This document shows positions 9,622-17,298 of a stretch of 39,408 nucleotides of DNA, in pieces. Under the pieces are notes generated by a model. It was not told the DNA's origin and ran no database searches. It saw only the letters and a list, made by a program, of their open reading frames with translations. Location of the stretch: assembly GCA_902531885.1 (NCBI GenBank), contig CACAFZ010000006.1, positions 1-39,408 on the forward strand, written 5' to 3'. How positions within the stretch are numbered: position 1 is the first letter of the stretch; each line of letters begins with the position of its first letter. A program made the translations under genes and the position numbers. Source of the stretch: an uncultured Pelagibacteraceae bacterium (GTDB lineage Bacteria; Pseudomonadota; Alphaproteobacteria; Pelagibacterales; Pelagibacteraceae).

Positions 9622-9648
9622 AAAAAGGCGCTGAATAAGCGCCTTTTT
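9622..9648 (-). terminator. Intrinsic terminator after recA
   Basis: An inverted repeat AAAAAGGCGCT / AGCGCCTTTTT with a 5-base loop lies 21 bases beyond the recA stop. On the minus strand the GC-rich hairpin is followed by a run of T, the form of a Rho-independent terminator; because the A run mirrors it, it could also work on the plus strand. It separates recA from alaS. Confidence 0.88.
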
Positions 9649-9669
9649 TAATAACTAAAAGTCTTTCTG

Positions 9670-10785
9670 CTAATTTTTTTTACTAGGTATTTCCTCTTTT
9701 GATTCTACTTTTTCTTTTTCTATAGGATTACCCTCAATTTTCTTTGAAATTACACCAGCTTTTTCTCTTATTGCCATTTCAATTTCAGCTGCTGCTTTTG
9801 GATTTTGTTCAAGGTATAGTTTTGCATTTTCTCTACCTTGTCCAATTTTTTCGCCTTTGTACGCATACCAAGCGCCTGATTTTTCAACTATATCGGCTTT
9901 GGCCCCTAAATCTATTAATTCACCAGATTTGCTTATTCCTTTTCCATACATCAAATCAAATTCAACAACTTTAAAAGGAGGTGATACTTTGTTTTTAACC
10001 ACTTTAACTCTTGTTGTGTTTCCAATAATGCTCTCTTTTTCTTTTATTGCGCCAATTCTTCTAATATCCATTCTAACTGACGAGTAAAATTTTAGAGCAT
10101 TTCCTCCCGATGTTGTTTCTGGACTTCCAAACATTACGCCTATTTTCATTCTTATTTGATTAATAAAAATAACCATTGTATTTGTTCGAGAAATTGAGCT
10201 TGTCAATTTTCTTAGTGCTTGACTCATTAGTCTCGATTGAAGTCCAACATGATGATCTCCCATTTCACCTTCTATTTCAGCTCTTGGTGTTAAGGCAGCC
10301 ACTGAGTCAACAACCAAAACTGAAACTGACCCTGACTTAATTAATGTATCTGCTATTTCTAAAGCTTGCTCACCTGTATCCGGTTGGGAGATTAATAATT
10401 CTTCTGTATCTACGCCTAATTTTTTTGCATAAACTGGATCTAATGCATGTTCTGCATCAATAAATCCACAGATTCCACCCGTTTTTTGGGCCTCAGCAAC
10501 AACTTGTAATGCAAGTGTCGTTTTACCAGAAGATTCTGGACCATAGATTTCTACAATCCTTCCTTTTGGTAAACCACCAATTCCAAGTGCTAAGTCCAAA
10601 CTCAAAGAACCTGTTGAAACAGATTCAATGTCCATAGCTTTTTGTTGTCCAAGCTTCATTACAGAACCTTTTCCAAAATTATCCGTGATTTGGCTGATTG
10701 CTGCTTCTAAAGCTTTATTTTTTTCTTTATTTTCCAATTCTTGATTTTTTGTAGATTTAACTACTTTTAAGTTGTTTTTAGTCAT
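9670..10785 (-). CDS. recA: Recombinase RecA
   Basis: RecA forms filaments on single-stranded DNA, drives homologous recombination and triggers self-cleavage of LexA and UmuD. Motifs seen: [19 protein letters not shown], Walker [15 protein letters not shown], the Walker B-like [13 protein letters not shown], loop 1 around [23 protein letters not shown] and loop 2 around [32 protein letters not shown]. The C-terminal tail is Lys and Glu rich. The track starts at 10806; I prefer the second ATG at 10783-10785 (MTKNNLKVV, 371 residues), which has an AAAGG-like ribosome site six bases or so upstream. The upstream region carries a near-consensus SOS box. Confidence 0.97.
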   Translation of the reverse strand: MTKNNLKVVKSTKNQELENKEKNKALEAAISQITDNFGKGSVMKLGQQKAMDIESVSTGSLSLDLALGIGGLPKGRIVEIYGPESSGKTTLALQVVAEAQKTGGICGFIDAEHALDPVYAKKLGVDTEELLISQPDTGEQALEIADTLIKSGSVSVLVVDSVAALTPRAEIEGEMGDHHVGLQSRLMSQALRKLTSSISRTNTMVIFINQIRMKIGVMFGSPETTSGGNALKFYSSVRMDIRRIGAIKEKESIIGNTTRVKVVKNKVSPPFKVVEFDLMYGKGISKSGELIDLGAKADIVEKSGAWYAYKGEKIGQGRENAKLYLEQNPKAAAEIEMAIREKAGVISKKIEGNPIEKEKVESKEEIPSKKN

Positions 10786-10835
10786 TTTTTGCCTTTTTTT
10801 TTTCATTTTTTAACATTCGAATCATACTTTTAAAT

Positions 10836-10850
10836 GTACACATTTTGTTC
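10836..10850 (-). promoter_or_regulatory. Near-consensus SOS (LexA) operator of recA
   Basis: The plus strand reads GTAC, seven bases, GTTC; on the coding strand this is GAAC-N7-GTAC. The alphaproteobacterial LexA site is GTTC-N7-GTTC, so it differs at one of eight fixed positions. The coding-strand sequence GAACAAAAT is identical in its first nine bases to the operator before umuD. It lies about 50-65 bases upstream of the recA start, a usual place for SOS control. Direct reading of sequence; the role is inferred. Confidence 0.65.
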
Positions 10851-10893
10851 TCATTAGCAATATATTTTTAAAAATTAAAGAAAAAACCCTTAT

Positions 10894-12192
10894 TTATTTA
10901 AGTTTTAAATATTCGCTGTGAAGCAAACCAATAGATTTTAAAAGGTTATATTGGGAAAGTAAGTAATTTCTTTGTGAGTTAGCTAAAGAAATTTGAGCAT
11001 TAAGCAATAAAGAATTTGATTGAATAACATCTAAAGTAGACCTGGAGCCTAGCCCACTTTCATATTCTCCTGTTATACCTTCGTTAGCAATTTCAGCTGC
11101 TTCCACTTGAGATCTAACAGAAGCTAAAAGGCTTTTTGATGATTGTAAATTAGACCATGCACTTGCAACATTAGTTGCATTATTTTTTATTGCATAATCA
11201 TAGAGTAATCTTTTTCTATTTTTAATATTTTTGTTTTTATTTAAAGTGGCTAAATTTTTTCCTCCTGAATAAAATGGCCAGGAAACTGTTGCCTTTAAAA
11301 CATCTTTTTCTCTTTCATCGTATGTAGAGCTTAAATCTTCGGAATGAATTCTTTCAAAGCTTAAGCTTGCCGAGGGAGTAAGATCAGATCTAGCTATTTG
11401 AACATCTTGTTCTGATTGCTCAAATTCTATTTTAGCTAAAATTACATCAGGATTATTTGTTTTCGATAAATTAACTGCAGAAATTAAACTTTCGGGAATA
11501 CTAGCTAAAGCATTTGAAATTTTTTTTAAGTTATTTATATCCTGTAAAGGGCCAATTACATTTTCATAATTTAACTTATTAGTTACCACTTCATTTTGTG
11601 ATTGAATTAAGTTTGCCCTTGCTCCTGCAAGAGAGGATTCGGATTGTGCTAAGTCTGCAAGAGAAATTTCTCCTTTGTCTAATCTTATACTGTCAGTCTC
11701 AACTTGTCTTTCTAATAGATTTACATTTCTTTCATTTATTATTTTTTTTTCATTGGCTAGTATCAATCCCGTAAATGCTTCAATTGCTTTATATAAAATA
11801 TCTTGTTCTTTTGTTAAAAGATTTGCTTCAGCTAAAATTATTCCAGATTTATTTTTTTTGTAGTCAGCACCTCTTCCAAAATCAATTAAGGTTTGATCAA
11901 TTTTAATTGACTTGCTTAATGTATTTACATCACTAATTGATGCATTTGTTCCATCTTGATTTGTAAGCTTATTTGTTTCCTCATTACTTTTGCTTCCACT
12001 TATAGTAAAAGTTGGTAGATAATTACTTCTTGATATTTTTAAATCTTCTTTAGATACATTAATATTTTCTCTTTCTGCGTTTAACTCTTTATTATTTTTA
12101 TAGGCTAAAGATAAAGCGTCATTTAACGAAGTAGAAAAAGCATTTTGTGAATTTAAAATTATTAAACAAAATATAAATAATATTTTTTTCAT
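10894..12192 (-). CDS. tolC: TolC-family outer membrane efflux protein
   Basis: The 432-residue protein has a signal peptide (MKKILFIFCLIILNSQNAFS) and two repeats of the outer membrane efflux domain. Long coiled-coil regions with Asn, Ser and Ala are evident, such as AREILQSESSLAGARANLIQSQNEV-like helices near residues 175-205 and LASVRSQVEAAEIANEGITGEYESGLGSRSTLDVIQSNSLLLNAQISLANSQRNYLLSQYNLL near the end. The GxxSxxDVLxxQ/N motif there is typical of TolC. It forms a trimeric outer membrane duct for type I secretion or efflux; partner genes are not in the window. It follows the GFA gene by 9 bases, so the two may be cotranscribed. It is somewhat shorter than E. coli TolC (493). Confidence 0.9.
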   Translation of the reverse strand: MKKILFIFCLIILNSQNAFSTSLNDALSLAYKNNKELNAERENINVSKEDLKISRSNYLPTFTISGSKSNEETNKLTNQDGTNASISDVNTLSKSIKIDQTLIDFGRGADYKKNKSGIILAEANLLTKEQDILYKAIEAFTGLILANEKKIINERNVNLLERQVETDSIRLDKGEISLADLAQSESSLAGARANLIQSQNEVVTNKLNYENVIGPLQDINNLKKISNALASIPESLISAVNLSKTNNPDVILAKIEFEQSEQDVQIARSDLTPSASLSFERIHSEDLSSTYDEREKDVLKATVSWPFYSGGKNLATLNKNKNIKNRKRLLYDYAIKNNATNVASAWSNLQSSKSLLASVRSQVEAAEIANEGITGEYESGLGSRSTLDVIQSNSLLLNAQISLANSQRNYLLSQYNLLKSIGLLHSEYLKLK

Positions 12193-12201
12193 TTTTTGAT
12201 A

Positions 12202-12570
12202 TTATTTTTTTTGATCTAAAGGATGGTTTTCTCCATCATTAACTGGAACATTTTCTATCTCAAATGGCTTAATACCTTCTACACAAGCAATATTTACACC
12301 GTAGATTTTTGGATTACTTCTTGGTCTGTTGTGAGTATGAATACCACAATTTGAGCAAAAGTAATGTCTGGCAGTATTTGTGTAGAATTGATAAACTTTT
12401 AAATGACCTTCTCCTTTAACTAGTTTAAAATCATCTGGTCCAATAACTCCAATGATATATCCTTTTCTTTTGCAAATAGAACAATTGCAACGCAGAACTT
12501 TTTCAAATCCCTTTTCAGGAACGTTAATTTCTGCTTCAACATTTCCACAATGACATGTTAATTTTTTCAT
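12202..12570 (-). CDS. GFA/CENP-V fold zinc protein
   Basis: The 122-residue protein has the Cys pattern of the GFA family (glutathione-dependent formaldehyde-activating enzyme fold): CHCGN at residues 6-10, RCNCSICKRKG at 28-38 and FCSNCGIHTHNRPRSNP around 91-107. These Cys residues bind two zinc ions. The fold is shared by the formaldehyde-glutathione enzyme Gfa and many proteins of unknown substrate; this one is short and its true reaction is not established. An AAAGG ribosome site precedes the ATG. It is transcribed away from umuD, and the two share the 12571-12777 region. Confidence 0.85.
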   Translation of the reverse strand: MKKLTCHCGNVEAEINVPEKGFEKVLRCNCSICKRKGYIIGVIGPDDFKLVKGEGHLKVYQFYTNTARHYFCSNCGIHTHNRPRSNPKIYGVNIACVEGIKPFEIENVPVNDGENHPLDQKK

Positions 12571-12641
12571 TTTGAACCTTTTATTAACTATATTTTTTCA
12601 CTTGTTGGTATATATTTCTTACAAACTACAACTGGTAAGAG

Positions 12642-12650
12642 TTATCCACA
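12642..12650 (+). promoter_or_regulatory. Consensus DnaA box
   Basis: The nonamer TTATCCACA is an exact match to the strong DnaA-binding consensus. It lies in the GFA-umuD intergenic region about 72 bases after the GFA start and 135 before the umuD start. A single box can arise by chance in AT-rich DNA, so a role in control by DnaA is only a possibility. Confidence 0.45.
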
Positions 12651-12673
12651 ATAGCGCAAAATATGGTTTAAAT

Positions 12674-12706
12674 GTTCACCTTTTGATTCACTTTCGATTC
12701 ACTTTC
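12674..12706. repeat. Tandem 11-base repeats (GATTCACTTTC) upstream of umuD
   Basis: Two exact copies of GATTCACTTTC lie head to tail at 12685-12695 and 12696-12706, and a third degenerate copy (GTTCACCTTTT) precedes them at 12674-12684. The core TTCAC recurs at 12-base and 11-base steps, about one helical turn. The pattern resembles small iteron or activator-site arrays. Function unknown. Confidence 0.7.
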
Positions 12707-12726
12707 AGACTCAAAATACAACCTAT

Positions 12727-12753
12727 TTGACACTAGTGAATAACTCATATAAT
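12727..12753 (+). promoter_or_regulatory. Promoter of umuDC
   Basis: A perfect -35 hexamer TTGACA at 12727-12732 is followed by a perfect -10 hexamer TATAAT at 12748-12753. The spacer is 15 bases, short of the ideal 17; the overlapping TAATAA at 12750-12755 would give 17. The ORF track uses the first bases of this -35 box as a TTG start codon, which is unlikely to be real. Confidence 0.7.
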
Positions 12754-12758
12754 AATAA

Positions 12759-12773
12759 GAACAAAATAAGAAC
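12759..12773 (+). promoter_or_regulatory. SOS (LexA) operator of umuDC
   Basis: The sequence GAAC-AAAATAA-GAAC matches the alphaproteobacterial LexA site (GAAC-N7-GAAC, the complement of GTTC-N7-GTTC) at all eight fixed positions. It lies just after the -10 box, over the predicted transcription start, and ends 4 bases before the umuD ATG, where a bound repressor would block transcription. Confidence 0.82.
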
Positions 12774-12777
12774 ATTT

Positions 12778-13173
12778 ATGAGACTTACTATTCCTTACTA
12801 TTTACATAAAGCTGGAGCAGGTTTTCCATCGCCTGCTACTGACTATATCGAAGAGGATATCGATCTTAATGTTCATTTAATCAAAAATGTTCCAGCAACT
12901 TTCATTATAAGAGTTCAGGGTAAATCAATGACTGATATTGGAATTAATGATGGTGATTTACTAGTTGTAGACAAAAGCTTAAATCCTAAAAATTTTTCAA
13001 CAGTGATTGCAAACGTTCACGATGAATTGGTTGTTAAAAGTTTTGTAAAATACGAGGGTAAAAAATTTTTAACATCTGGGTCTAAAAAATTTGAAGATAG
13101 GATTTTAATTAATGAAGAAGAAGATGTTTTTATTTGGGGAGTTGTAACTTATGTCATCCATTCAACATACTAG
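12778..13173 (+). CDS. umuD: UmuD, SOS mutagenesis protein (S24 autopeptidase)
   Basis: With the start at the ATG of 12778 the protein has 131 residues. UmuD is cut by itself when RecA filaments form, and UmuD' then joins UmuC to make DNA polymerase V. The cleavage region [20 protein letters not shown] aligns with E. coli QCGFPSPAADYVEQRIDLN, with the cut expected between Ala14 and Gly15. The catalytic Ser50 lies in QGKSMTD and Lys87 in LVVKSF. The track start at 12727 would translate through the promoter and operator, so I reject it. The 3' end overlaps umuC by 23 bases, so the two are coupled. Confidence 0.92.
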   Translation: MRLTIPYYLHKAGAGFPSPATDYIEEDIDLNVHLIKNVPATFIIRVQGKSMTDIGINDGDLLVVDKSLNPKNFSTVIANVHDELVVKSFVKYEGKKFLTSGSKKFEDRILINEEEDVFIWGVVTYVIHSTY

Positions 13174-14431
13174 AAAAATAGCCTTAATAGATTGTAATTC
13201 TTTTTACGTATCTTGTGAAAGATTATTTAATCCTAAAATAAGAAAAAAGCCTGTTGTCGTATTATCCAATAATGATGGTTGTATCATTTCAAGATCAAAT
13301 GAGGCAAAAGCTTTAGGTATTAAAATGGGAGAGCCCTATTTTAAAGAAAAAGAAGTTATCATTAAAAATGATGTTCAGGTTTTTTCATCAAACTATTCCT
13401 TATACGGTGATATATCAAGAAGAGTAATGAGAACTCTTAAACGTTTTAATTCTGATATAGAAGTTTACTCAATTGATGAAGCATTTTTAGATTTGTCAAA
13501 TTTTTCTGATAATGAAATTGAAAATGTAGGACATGAAATTAGAAGTATAGTTTTAAAATGGACTGGTATACCAACAAGCATTGGTATCGCAAAAACTAAA
13601 ACTTTAAGCAAAGTTGCAAATCATATTGCTAAAAAAAAACAATCTGGAGTTGTCAGTTTGATAGGAATTGAAAACGTTGATCCTATATTAGAAAAAGTAG
13701 AAATTAATGATGTATGGGGAGTTGGTAAACAACTAACAAAATTTTATCATCAAAATGGAGTCTATAACGCTAAACAATTAAAAAATAAATCTAATACATG
13801 GATCAAAAAAAGTTCTAATGTTTTAAGTTCAAGAACTGCAATGGAGCTTAAAGGTATTCCTTGTATTGATCTTGAAACAAAAAGTTCTAAAAGAAAAAGT
13901 TGTGTTGTGTCACGCTCATTTGGGCAAAAAGTAGAAAAATACCAGGAATTAAAAGAAGCAATTGTGGGTTATGCCTTAAATGCTTCAGAAAAAATTAGAT
14001 CTGAGTCTTTAGTTGCAAAATCAATAACTGTTTTTGTTAGAACAAGCCCTTTTCAAAATAGATACGGCTTTTATTCAAATTCAAAAACAATTGATTTACC
14101 AATGACTACAAACAACAGCATTGAGATAGTTAAAGCGGCACTTAATGCATTAGAAGCTATTTTTAAAAATGGTTATCGTTATCAAAAAGCAGGGATTATG
14201 TTATCTCATTTGTCTGAGTCTACTAATAGCAAAAATTTATTTTCTTCAGAAAGAGATGAAAAAATAAATAGTTTAATGAAATCTATAGATAATACTAACT
14301 ATAGATATGGCAGATCAACTTTAAGTCTTGCGAGTGCTGGTGTCCATAAAAGATGGAGTTCGAGAAGACAGCATTATTCTAAAATAGATACGGCCAATTT
14401 TTATTCTTTACCAACAATAAAAACTACTTAA
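13151..14431 (+). CDS. umuC: UmuC, Y-family DNA polymerase V catalytic subunit
   Basis: The 426-residue protein matches UmuC along its length (422 in E. coli). The N-terminal [45 protein letters not shown] carries the first metal-binding Asp; [12 protein letters not shown] carries the catalytic SIDE motif; [24 protein letters not shown] follows, then the helix-hairpin-helix part (DVWGVGKQL) and a little-finger domain. A short NLF motif near residue 361 (SKNLFSSE) stands where the clamp-binding motif occurs in E. coli UmuC. It copies damaged templates with low fidelity. It overlaps umuD by 23 bases and converges on the GT2 gene with a 12-base gap. Confidence 0.95.
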   Translation: MSSIQHTRKIALIDCNSFYVSCERLFNPKIRKKPVVVLSNNDGCIISRSNEAKALGIKMGEPYFKEKEVIIKNDVQVFSSNYSLYGDISRRVMRTLKRFNSDIEVYSIDEAFLDLSNFSDNEIENVGHEIRSIVLKWTGIPTSIGIAKTKTLSKVANHIAKKKQSGVVSLIGIENVDPILEKVEINDVWGVGKQLTKFYHQNGVYNAKQLKNKSNTWIKKSSNVLSSRTAMELKGIPCIDLETKSSKRKSCVVSRSFGQKVEKYQELKEAIVGYALNASEKIRSESLVAKSITVFVRTSPFQNRYGFYSNSKTIDLPMTTNNSIEIVKAALNALEAIFKNGYRYQKAGIMLSHLSESTNSKNLFSSERDEKINSLMKSIDNTNYRYGRSTLSLASAGVHKRWSSRRQHYSKIDTANFYSLPTIKTT

Positions 14432-14443
14432 ATCGTTCTTGTT

Positions 14444-15313
14444 TTATTTAATTTTATCAACATTAGAGATGTTAGATAAAGAATTGTTTAATTCATCTAA
14501 ATTTTCTCTACTGGAAATTACAAACACAGAAACCATTAAAGCCAAAACTAACATGGCTGGAATAACCATAATCAATGATATGTTTTGATGAATCAAAAAC
14601 ATATAAACCAAAATAAATAGTATCGATCTTATCAAAACATTTAATTTAAAAACACTAATAATAGCAAGCGAATGTAGAACCAAATTTTTAAAACTCATTT
14701 TGGAAGGTCCAAAATATCTGGTGCCTCTTTCGGATGGTATTCCTGCTCTATCTTTTGCAACTTTTGCAAGTGAACCTGAAAAACTGCTCCAAGTGGATTT
14801 TTCATTTATCATTTTTTCGACAATTGATTTAGGTAAACAACTATAATTTCCATATTTGATAGACTCTCCAGTAAAGGTAAGAGTAATTAATTTATGAATT
14901 GAGTAGCAAAATTTAAATATTAAACCTTCTGATCTTTTTATTCTTTCTCCTACAATTGATTTGTCAGGACTATAATTTAAATTATCCATAAATTGTTTAA
15001 TTTCTTCAGGTCTATCCTCTCCATCTCCATCCATTGGGATAACATAATCAAATTCTTCTTTTTCAAAAATATATTTTAAACCTGTAGCGATGCATCTTGC
15101 ATGTCCTTGATTATTTTTCATATTAATAATTTGTATAGAATTTAAGTTATCTAAACTTATTGACATTTCCGGTTTGTTTTCTGTGGTGGCATCATTAACA
15201 ATAATTACAGAAAATTCATGTGATAAGCCTGAAACTTCTGAATTTATAATTTCCAAAAGTTTAATGACTGATTGCCAATCATTGTAAACTGGAATCAATA
15301 ACTTAATTTTCAT
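14444..15313 (-). CDS. GT2 glycosyltransferase with C-terminal membrane helices
   Basis: This 289-residue protein has the GT-A fold of family 2: IKLLIPVYNDWQSVIKLLEIIN at the start, FSVIIVNDATTENKP near residue 40, and the metal site in YVIPMDGDGEDRPEEIKQF near 92-105. Two hydrophobic helices lie at about 220-240 and 245-268, as in dolichol- or undecaprenyl-phosphate sugar synthases such as GtrB and ArnC. The likely role is loading a sugar onto a lipid phosphate at the inner membrane. Its ATG overlaps the stop of a 41-residue membrane protein by one base (TAATG), and a GT39-type gene lies before that, so the three make a unit. Sugar and target are unknown. Confidence 0.85.
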   Translation of the reverse strand: MKIKLLIPVYNDWQSVIKLLEIINSEVSGLSHEFSVIIVNDATTENKPEMSISLDNLNSIQIINMKNNQGHARCIATGLKYIFEKEEFDYVIPMDGDGEDRPEEIKQFMDNLNYSPDKSIVGERIKRSEGLIFKFCYSIHKLITLTFTGESIKYGNYSCLPKSIVEKMINEKSTWSSFSGSLAKVAKDRAGIPSERGTRYFGPSKMSFKNLVLHSLAIISVFKLNVLIRSILFILVYMFLIHQNISLIMVIPAMLVLALMVSVFVISSRENLDELNNSLSNISNVDKIK

Positions 15314-15438
15314 TAATTTAATGAACCTAAAAATCTAAATAAAGATGCAAATATTCCATGTCCTGAAAGTTCAATAGCTCCTACTATTACAACAAAGAAT
15401 ATGACTTTTTTCGTCTTAGTATTAAGAAATTTATCCAT
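15313..15438 (-). CDS. Small membrane protein of 41 residues between two glycosyltransferases
   Basis: This ORF is absent from the track because of its size. The minus strand from the ATG at 15436-15438 reads MDKFLNTKTKKVIFFVVIVGAIELSGHGIFASLFRFLGSLN and stops at 15313. It has a basic N-terminus, one hydrophobic segment (VIFFVVIVGAIELSGHGIFASLF) and no signal cleavage site. Support for it being real: it starts 14 bases after the GT39 stop, and its TAA overlaps the GT2 ATG by one base, the same coupling seen elsewhere in this window. It is far too short to be a GtrA flippase (four helices). It may be a small partner of one of the transferases; that is inference. Confidence 0.65.
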   Translation of the reverse strand: MDKFLNTKTKKVIFFVVIVGAIELSGHGIFASLFRFLGSLN

Positions 15439-15452
15439 TTGTTTACTATATA

Positions 15453-16802
15453 TTACTTTAAAATCTTCTCTATTAATTTGTAATCATTTAAATATAAGCA
15501 ACTTGCAACCTTTTTTTCACCACATAACCAAATTGCTTGTGGAAATTTATCTCTAGAATGCCATTCAGTTTTCCATTTTGGTCTATCTTTTAAGTGATAA
15601 GATAAATTTCCTGCCGTCCATTCATTTCCTCCTATAACCCATTTAATTTTTTCATTTCTATTGCTGTCCCACAGCTCTTTTGCTTGTATGGCTATTTCTT
15701 TGCCTGGATAATCTGTTCTCTTATCTGTTTCATTAATCGAAACAAAGGAGTAAGCAAATGGAGAGAGTACGAATAAAATCACAAATACAGTAGTGAAATT
15801 TTTTAGTTTATTTAAATTAATTTGTGATTGAAAGATATAAATTACAAATATACCAAGGAATAAATAAAAAGGAGTCATCCACATTGTTCTAATTTTAACT
15901 CCCATAATCATAGATGTTAAAAATACTAAAGCTATTGGAACAATATTTATTGCTAATAAAAATAATAATTTATTATCATTAAATTTAAATTTAGTTTTTA
16001 ATTTTATAACTAAAAATAAAAGCATTAAAAAGAAAGGAATTAATATTCCAATTTGTTTTCCTATAAATATGAAAGGATGTTTAATATGATTTATAAAATT
16101 TGGATCTTCAGAACCTGTCCTATGAAGTCCATAGGTAAATGTTATGTAATCATTTTCGGTTAGCCAAATTAAATGAGGCCATAAAACTATTAAAAAAGGA
16201 ATAAAAGATACCAAGCATTTAAAATCGATTTTCTTTTTATAAATCATATAAATTAAAAAAATGTCTATTGCCAATCCTAAATAGATAAACAAATATTTTG
16301 ATAAAAAACCAAATGCAGCAAATAAACCAACTAGCAGCCAGTCATTGATTTTATTATCTTTAAACCCTTTCCATAAATACAATACTGTTAATGCCCAGAA
16401 AGGCATCAAGCAAACATTCACATTAAATTCAGGTGTGGTAAAATTATAAAAATAAATTCCTTCTAACAATAATACTGACAATAAACAGTAAGCTTTTTTT
16501 TTAAAAAAATCTTCTGAGAGTTTGAAAACAACAAAAAAGGAGATAATTACACAAATTTGACTTAACAAATAATATGCCCAATCTTGGGGTCCAAATATCT
16601 GATAAAAAATTTCAACTAAAAATGCACTCATTGGAGGATGCTTGTTAAAACCCCAGTCTAAATTACTTCCCCAAGCTAAAGCTTCTATTGTATCTAATGG
16701 TAAATTATTATTTACAATTGTTGGCACAAAGGTCCAGACAATTAAATGGGATGTAAGAAAAATGTAAAAAAAATTTCTTAAATTTTTTTTGTTTAAAGCC
16801 AT
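15453..16802 (-). CDS. GT39/ArnT-like membrane glycosyltransferase
   Basis: The protein has about ten to twelve hydrophobic helices and the start pattern of the PMT_2/ArnT superfamily: an acidic site in NNNLPLDTIEALAWGSNLDWGFNKHPPMSAFLVEIF, where Asp and Glu on the first periplasmic loop and the KHPP motif are typical. Such enzymes take sugars from polyprenyl phosphate donors and move them to lipid A or other envelope acceptors in the periplasm. The C-terminal part (KIKWVIGGNEWTAGNLSYHLKDRPKW) is soluble. The track starts at a GTG (16838); I prefer the ATG at 16800-16802 (MALNKKN, 449 residues), as the GTG lies over the dksA -35 box and adds MSRKHYLYKLPK. The start is not certain. Confidence 0.85.
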   Translation of the reverse strand: MALNKKNLRNFFYIFLTSHLIVWTFVPTIVNNNLPLDTIEALAWGSNLDWGFNKHPPMSAFLVEIFYQIFGPQDWAYYLLSQICVIISFFVVFKLSEDFFKKKAYCLLSVLLLEGIYFYNFTTPEFNVNVCLMPFWALTVLYLWKGFKDNKINDWLLVGLFAAFGFLSKYLFIYLGLAIDIFLIYMIYKKKIDFKCLVSFIPFLIVLWPHLIWLTENDYITFTYGLHRTGSEDPNFINHIKHPFIFIGKQIGILIPFFLMLLFLVIKLKTKFKFNDNKLLFLLAINIVPIALVFLTSMIMGVKIRTMWMTPFYLFLGIFVIYIFQSQINLNKLKNFTTVFVILFVLSPFAYSFVSINETDKRTDYPGKEIAIQAKELWDSNRNEKIKWVIGGNEWTAGNLSYHLKDRPKWKTEWHSRDKFPQAIWLCGEKKVASCLYLNDYKLIEKILK

Positions 16803-16831
16803 TTTTGGCAGTTTATACAAATAATGCTTTC

Positions 16832-16859
16832 TTGACACTCATTATTTCATGGCTATATT
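16832..16859 (+). promoter_or_regulatory. Promoter of dksA
   Basis: A perfect -35 TTGACA at 16832-16837 and a -10 TATATT at 16854-16859 are 16 bases apart. Transcription would start near 16866, giving dksA a leader of about 15 bases. It overlaps the extended start of the divergent GT39 gene. Confidence 0.65.
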
Positions 16860-16881
16860 CACCAACGTTTAAAAATAGTGT

Positions 16882-17298
16882 ATGGTTAAAATCTCTAAAA
16901 CTTACATTCCTAAAATTTCAGAAAAATATATGTGCGCAAAACATCTAGCATATTTTAAAAAAAAACTACTTGAGTGGAAAAATGATCTAAAAAGATCAAG
17001 CAACGAGGCCCTTTATAATAGCTCTATGGACGATAATAGCAGTTCAGCTGATATAGTTGATCAAGCAAGCTCATATACAGAAAAAAATGTAGAAATGAGA
17101 GCTATAAATAGACAAATAAAATTGATTACAAAAATTAATTCAGCCCTAAAAAGAATACAAGACGGTACTTATGGTTTTTGTGAAGATACTGGTGAACCTA
17201 TCGGTCTAAAAAGATTAATGGCAAGACCAGTGGCTACACTTTCAATTGCAGCTCAAGAAAGGCACGAAAAAGAAGAAAAAGTTTTTGCGGACGACTAG
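16882..17298 (+). CDS. dksA: RNA polymerase-binding regulator DksA
   Basis: The 138-residue protein has the DksA layout: a coiled-coil with the tip motif DIVDQA (D57, D60, A62; DxxDxA in E. coli, needed for action on RNA polymerase), then the globular head GFCEDTGEPIGLKRLMARPVATLSIAAQERHEKEE. DksA enters the secondary channel of RNA polymerase and with ppGpp sets stable RNA transcription. Only one of the four zinc-site Cys residues is present (C100; the others are T103, S121 and A124), a pattern I recall from other alphaproteobacterial DksA proteins, so the fold must hold without zinc. It overlaps the end of the glutathione transferase gene by 4 bases. Confidence 0.92.
   Translation: MVKISKTYIPKISEKYMCAKHLAYFKKKLLEWKNDLKRSSNEALYNSSMDDNSSSADIVDQASSYTEKNVEMRAINRQIKLITKINSALKRIQDGTYGFCEDTGEPIGLKRLMARPVATLSIAAQERHEKEEKVFADD

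Noticed and set aside
12574-12588. GAAC-N7-TAAC just upstream of the GFA gene, resembling an SOS box
   Set aside because: It misses one fixed base, lacks the GAACAAAAT core shared by recA and umuDC, and the GFA gene has no known link to DNA damage. Not enough to list as an operator.
12571-12777. Replication origin because of the DnaA box and repeats
   Set aside because: Only one consensus DnaA box is visible, no cluster of boxes or dnaA/dnaN/gidA-type neighbours, so oriC is not supported.
15313-15438. GtrA flippase between the two glycosyltransferases
   Set aside because: The ORF has 41 residues and one hydrophobic segment; GtrA has about 120 residues and four helices.
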